Under the pieces are notes generated by a model. It had not been told where the DNA came from. It did not search any database and worked only from the letters and a program-made list of their open reading frames with translations. From Plicaturopsis crispa FD-325 SS-3 (Eukaryota > Basidiomycota > Agaricomycetes > Amylocorticiales > Amylocorticiaceae), in contig KN832554.1 in NCBI GenBank assembly GCA_000827205.1, forward strand, positions 1,238,345 through 1,302,344: DNA of 64,000 nt, read 5' to 3'. The position numbers and the translations under genes are program-made. Of this stretch, positions 60,701 through 64,000 are shown piece after piece; within the stretch, counting starts at the first letter, position 1; each line of letters opens with the position of its first letter.

Positions 60701-60963
60701 CAGCGTTCAGTGCAACTGACGTCCATTCACTGCAGACGATCAAGGGCAGCAGGGACCAGTCTTCCCAGTCCCTGATGCCTCCTCCTTCAGCGATGAGCTC
60801 CCAAGGTCGCGCATCTGGAAAACGTACCATTGGCCGTGGCGATTTGGACCAGGCCATTCGGAGCATGAGAGACGGCAAACGGCGTGTGCGAACCGCTCGG
60901 CCTATCAGCAAGATCTTCTACGACGGGCAGAATACAAGGCCTCAAAGCCGTGTCTTCGATTAA
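54715..60963 (+). CDS. Formin (Bni1/SepA type) with GBD-FH3, FH1, FH2 and DAD
   Basis: Nucleates and elongates unbranched actin filaments for polar growth, septation and cytokinesis. The N-terminal exons encode a Ras-association/ubiquitin-like segment (IPTALPNGSLHF-type start, FLRVPEIHDAFQWTVYISRT). Next come the Rho-GTPase-binding and FH3 regions (LDELGLKGPRRAEMNQLPPD, TKLVKHLISLRVHLSTAKLI), a coiled coil (57800-58600), a long poly-Pro FH1 (about 58660-59010), and the FH2 core (KRLKPFFWNKLGPS, LDITRANNIAIMLSRIKL, GNALNGSSFRGGARGFQL). The C-terminal autoregulatory DAD-like segment is DLDQAIRSMRDGKRRVR. Most introns are 45-65 bp. It is transcribed divergently from VAC14. The FH1 tract is a near-pure CCx repeat and probably length-variable. 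Confidence 0.93.
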
Positions 60964-61136
60964 ATGCCCTTTTGTTTCTGCGTTCTACAACGGACTATTG
61001 TACAGGCCTCGCCGGGCCTTATACTGGGCACTATGCGCATTTCCACCATCTACAGGATAACTAACACATGCACGACGATACCTTTTCTGTAGTCTACTCA
61101 GCTGTACTGCATATGCATTGGATACTAGGATTAACT
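60964..61136. other. Convergent 3' region
   Basis: 173 bp between the stops of the formin and nucleoside hydrolase genes. No element recognised. Confidence 0.5.
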
Positions 61137-62522
61137 TCATTTGTTCAGCGGCGACACTTTGTCACACCGCGCCACGCAGTCCAAGAAAATATCGTTGAAG
61201 AACCGCTCAACCTGTATGCGATCGGCAGACGAAAAGATCAGCGGTGTACATGTATCGAGTGGTGTGTGCACAACTTACATCGAGAGTGACAGCAACAAGA
61301 CAGTTGCGGCCAGTGCTTCCCCAGGAATCGTCGCACTGCCTATACTTGTACACGTCCACCACCGTTTCCCCAGACGTGTGTGTGCCGTGCAGCTCGACAT
61401 CCACACGGTGCCTTTCGCATGTGAAGAGATCGGGGCGCGATACGTAGGCTATCGTCAGCGGATCGTGAAGCGGGGGTCCTAGGTTGAAGCCGAAAGTGGA
61501 TTTGTAGGACTCGGCGAAGAAGGCAATCAAGGTGGAGAGGGTGTGTCGCAAGGGACTAGATGCCTTTGGAGTGTCGTCAGTGTCCGTTGCGTCCTCCCCT
61601 CCAGTGAGTAATTTCGAGTGTATGCGCTTGGTGACAATAGCCGTGTGGGTCACGTTGATAGGGATCATGACTGTCCTGACGGGCGAGTCTAACACGATCT
61701 GAGCTGCTTCAGCTTTAAGAATTATGTGAGAAGTGCGCAAGTAGCGACGGATGCACGGAACGCACGATCGCACAATATGTTGTATTCTACAGAAATAAAT
61801 TAGCGAAGTGAATGCACAACAAGCAGAGATAAACACACCCGCTACAGCAGACCGGTTTCCGAGGCCCACTCCGCCACCCATGAATACGAACTCCTCCACT
61901 GCGGGCAGGAGTTCAGGATGAACGCTCACAAATAGTGCGACATTAGTCTAAGCAGGATTCAATTAAGTGCACTGGAACAACTTGGCAGTAGTAGTCACCA
62001 TGGGGCCGCATGAAACGACCGTGACTTGACTGCCATTCCCGCTATTCCATGTCGACCGAATGGAATTAGCCATGGCCTCTACAGCTCCGATGGAGGGGTC
62101 GGCGAAGTACGAGTTAACCTCGGGATGATCGGCATTAGGGAGTCCTTCAACCCCTCCCAAGCCATCTTCTCCATGTATCTCAGGATCATGCTTAGCAGGC
62201 CGAAGTAATGGCTTTGATGCGCCTGGATATACGCGAACATCCTTCGACGCTGCAAATGCGAAAAGGCATCGCGCCGCATTCTTTGCGGTGCATTGAGCGT
62301 CCGCATTTCCATGCACCTGTTGCGGAAGGTTGATTCAATACAGTGCATTCCGTTCTGTTGTGTCTTACCGTAGACACCCCGAGCAGCTGGATATTTGGGC
62401 AGTGAATCGCAAGTAAGATCGCGGTAGCATCGTCATGCCCCTGTACACCTATCGTTCAACAGGAATGGCGCTTGAATAATTTTTTGGCTTACAGGATCAG
62501 CATCCAGCCACACGTACTTCAT
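61137..62522 (-). CDS. Inosine/uridine-preferring nucleoside hydrolase
   Basis: Cleaves ribonucleosides to base plus ribose in purine/pyrimidine salvage. The first exon gives MKYVWLDADP, and the intron (62492-62442) joins it to GHDDATAILLAIHCPN, making the metal/ribose-binding DxDPGHDDA signature. Further motifs are LLGVSTVHGNADAQCTAKNA, FVFMGGGVGLGNRSAVAEYN, ILCDPEAAQIVLDS (joined over two introns near 61835 and 61780) and IPINVTHTAIVTKRIHS, which carries the catalytic-site His region. The tail VERFFNDIFLDCVARCDKVS ends at LNK. It has no signal peptide, so is cytosolic. A repeat-filled foldback element begins about 41 bp upstream of the ATG, leaving almost no native 5' flank. Confidence 0.92.
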
Positions 62523-62980
62523 TGCGTCGAGCTTATTGGATATGTCGAATGCAGATAATTAGAAATATCGGGGATATTTCCGAAAGTTTCCGAAAGTTTC
62601 GGAAACTCGTGAACAGCCCTTAAGGGATAGTTCGGCGTTTAAGCGTTAAGGCATCGTTTGGCAAATATCCCTTAAGGTGTATCAAGCCGAATATCCCTTA
62701 AGTGACGTCCGTTAAGGCATACACTCTCAAATATCTCTTAAGGGATATTCACCACACCTGCCCTTAAGAGATACATTGCATAAAATTCCTTAAGGGATAT
62801 TTCGAGAATATCCCTTAAGGGATAAACAACAAGGAATCCCTTAAGAGGTATAAAGCAAACTAAGTCTTAAGGGATAAATCCTCGGATATCGCTTAAGGTG
62901 TGTTTCTCGAAACATCCCTTAACGGATGCCCGGACGCGCCAAACGGGATATAGTTAAACAAAATCGAGACCATACATTCA

Positions 62981-63082
62981 GACGGTTGGCGCAGTGGTTG
63001 GGAACGGCGACGTTATTATTCCCAGTCGCGTGTAAGGTTGAGAGTCCAAGTTCGACTCTCGCGAAGTAGTTTTTTTTTTTTT
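62981..63082 (+). repeat. tRNA-like segment (SINE head or relic) with poly-T end
   Basis: Pol III-like A box TGGCGCAGTGG at 62987-62997, B box AGTTCGACTCT at 63049-63059, and a run of 13 T at 63070-63082. The spacing is typical of tRNA promoters. T-stem and acceptor pairing are poor, so I do not call a functional tRNA. It is more likely a tRNA-derived SINE head or a decayed tRNA captured in the element. Confidence 0.45.
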
Positions 63083-63123
63083 CGAGCCTGGCCCTAAAGC
63101 TTTATTCGGGGTGCTAGGCCTTA

Positions 63124-63379
63124 CTGTAGCTGCGTGTATGGAAGCAACGGTCACGCGTCACGCGGGGTCCGTTGCGTTGCTTATTTTCCGTGGTGTCACG
63201 CATAACGCAGGGTTTTGGACGGGAAAACCTTCCAAATATGTCAATTTTTTCGGACCGGGCAGCCTCCGGCTGCCCATTTATAGTAATTGTCACGCTTCCG
63301 GACCTCCCCGTTGCCTAACTCGGGGAAGTTCAGACCTGTCACGCCCCTCGAGCCGTTGCTTCCATACATGCAGCTACAG
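63124..63379. mobile_element. 256-bp TA-flanked MITE (Tc1/mariner-like)
   Basis: 27-bp inverted ends beginning CTGTAGCTGCGTGT, with a single mismatch between ends. TA dinucleotides lie immediately outside both (63122-63123 and 63380-63381), fitting a Tc1/mariner-type insertion. The symmetry extends a few bases into CTTACTG on each side. The interior has a GGGCAGCC/GGCTGCCC hairpin near 63278 and no coding capacity. It is nested in the TTAAGG element. Confidence 0.8.
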
Positions 63380-63671
63380 TAAGTGATATTCGAGCGTATA
63401 GCCCGTAAGTGATATTCGAACGTATATCCCTTAAGGGATATTCGGTCTTGTATGCCTTAAGGACTATTTAACGTTGTAAGCCTTAAGAGATTGATAGTTT
63501 TCAACCATATGGGTATTCTTGACGACGAGGTGCCCTACAGGGTTTCAATACTACACGCCTTAAGGGCTAAAACACGAGTAATGTCTTAAGGGATATTTAC
63601 AAGGATAACCCTTAAGGGATGTTCACGAGTTTCCGAAACTTTCGGAAAGTTTCCGAAATATCCCCAGTATT

Positions 63672-64000
63672 CCCATCGCTCTCGTCGAATGGATGGACGT
63701 GTTGACTCGGGCTCAGATTGTAAGCAAGATACGCGATCGACCATGTGCCGAGAAAATCAAATCACGGGACTGGGCGACGCGTAGAAACGCGAGCTGAGAT
63801 TGTAGGTGGACGATGATCTGCTTGAGAACGAAATGAGATGGAATATGCGGATGTACAATACAAACAAGTCAGTAAGAATCCAGAACCCGGAGAGAAAGTC
63901 AAAAACCAATGATGCTCTGGTGTCACGACATAGCCGACACCATTTGTCCTGGACGCATAGGACTGATGCTCATGCCCTCAAATGAGGCGCCCAGAGCCCC
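63672..64000. other. Right window edge, no gene recognised
   Basis: Ordinary-looking unique sequence after the foldback element. Nothing supported. Confidence 0.4.

Larger units (their letters stand above)
62563..63671. mobile_element. 1.1-kb foldback-like element packed with TTAAGG palindromes
   Basis: The outer ends are long inverted repeats. About 60 bp at 62563-62627 (GGGGATATTTCCGAAAGTTT, then CGGAAACTCGTGAACA, then CCTTAAGGGATA) matches the reverse complement of 63609-63671 with few differences. Between them lie about 20 copies of CCCTTAAGGG-like palindromes, often extended as ATCCCTTAAGGGATATTC, spaced roughly 25-40 bp, in varying states of decay. Two other sequences sit inside (see nested entries). 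No ORF of note is present and no clean target duplication is seen, though GTCGAATG occurs outside both ends (62544, 63692). Family unknown. Confidence 0.65.

Noticed and set aside
62619-63620. TTAAGG repeats as telomeric sequence
   Set aside because: The units are palindromic and spaced by unrelated bases, unlike tandem TTAGGG.

Overview
This window looks like nuclear DNA of a filamentous basidiomycete, probably an Agaricomycete. The evidence is GC-rich sequence, genes split by many 50-65 bp GT..AG introns with CTRAY-type branch points, paired Agaricomycete-style F-box genes, and fungal orthologues of eIF3f, UreF, AFG1, RTC3, MCM6, VAC14 and a Bni1/SepA-type formin. The species cannot be fixed from sequence alone.

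Positions 1-22,600 are a tandem array. Three copies of an RNF220-like RING E3 ligase gene (the first cut by the window edge) are separated by long related spacers, giving spacings of about 9.4 and 12.35 kb. The spacers carry no convincing protein gene. They do carry conserved splice signals on both strands, a conserved TATA box firing leftwards, and a rightward multi-exon module whose predicted exons hold at least 22 copies of a 9-bp-stem hairpin (arm GCGAGGCCC, loop GCA). Most of the introns between these exons are 61-62 bp. Two further hairpin types and an 18-bp terminal hairpin accompany them. I read this as a duplicated family of spliced, hairpin-rich noncoding transcripts, and it is the best candidate here for an undescribed system. 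Unit 2 also holds a 1,039-bp hAT-type DNA transposon with an exact 8-bp target duplication, and a 160-base assembly gap at a partial internal duplication.

Positions 24,176-33,519 are ordinary gene-dense chromosome: eIF3f (+), UreF (-), an AFG1-like mitochondrial ATPase (+), an RTC3/SBDS-like protein (-) with a predicted 4-nt microexon, and two related F-box genes (+).

Positions 33,738-42,231 are one tyrosine-phosphatase gene (-) whose intron has been stretched to about 7.3 kb by a 7,257-bp Ty3/Gypsy element with 197-bp LTRs that read as identical, so a very recent arrival. The host exons still join in frame around it.

Positions 42,436-62,522 hold MCM6 (+), an intracellular-type GH3 beta-glucosidase with a PA14 insert (-), VAC14 (-) divergent from a formin (+), and a nucleoside hydrolase (-). 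About 41 bp upstream of the nucleoside-hydrolase start codon begins a 1.1-kb element with about 60-bp inverted ends, filled with roughly 20 CCCTTAAGGG-like palindromes. Nested in it are a tRNA-like A/B-box segment and a 256-bp TA-flanked MITE.
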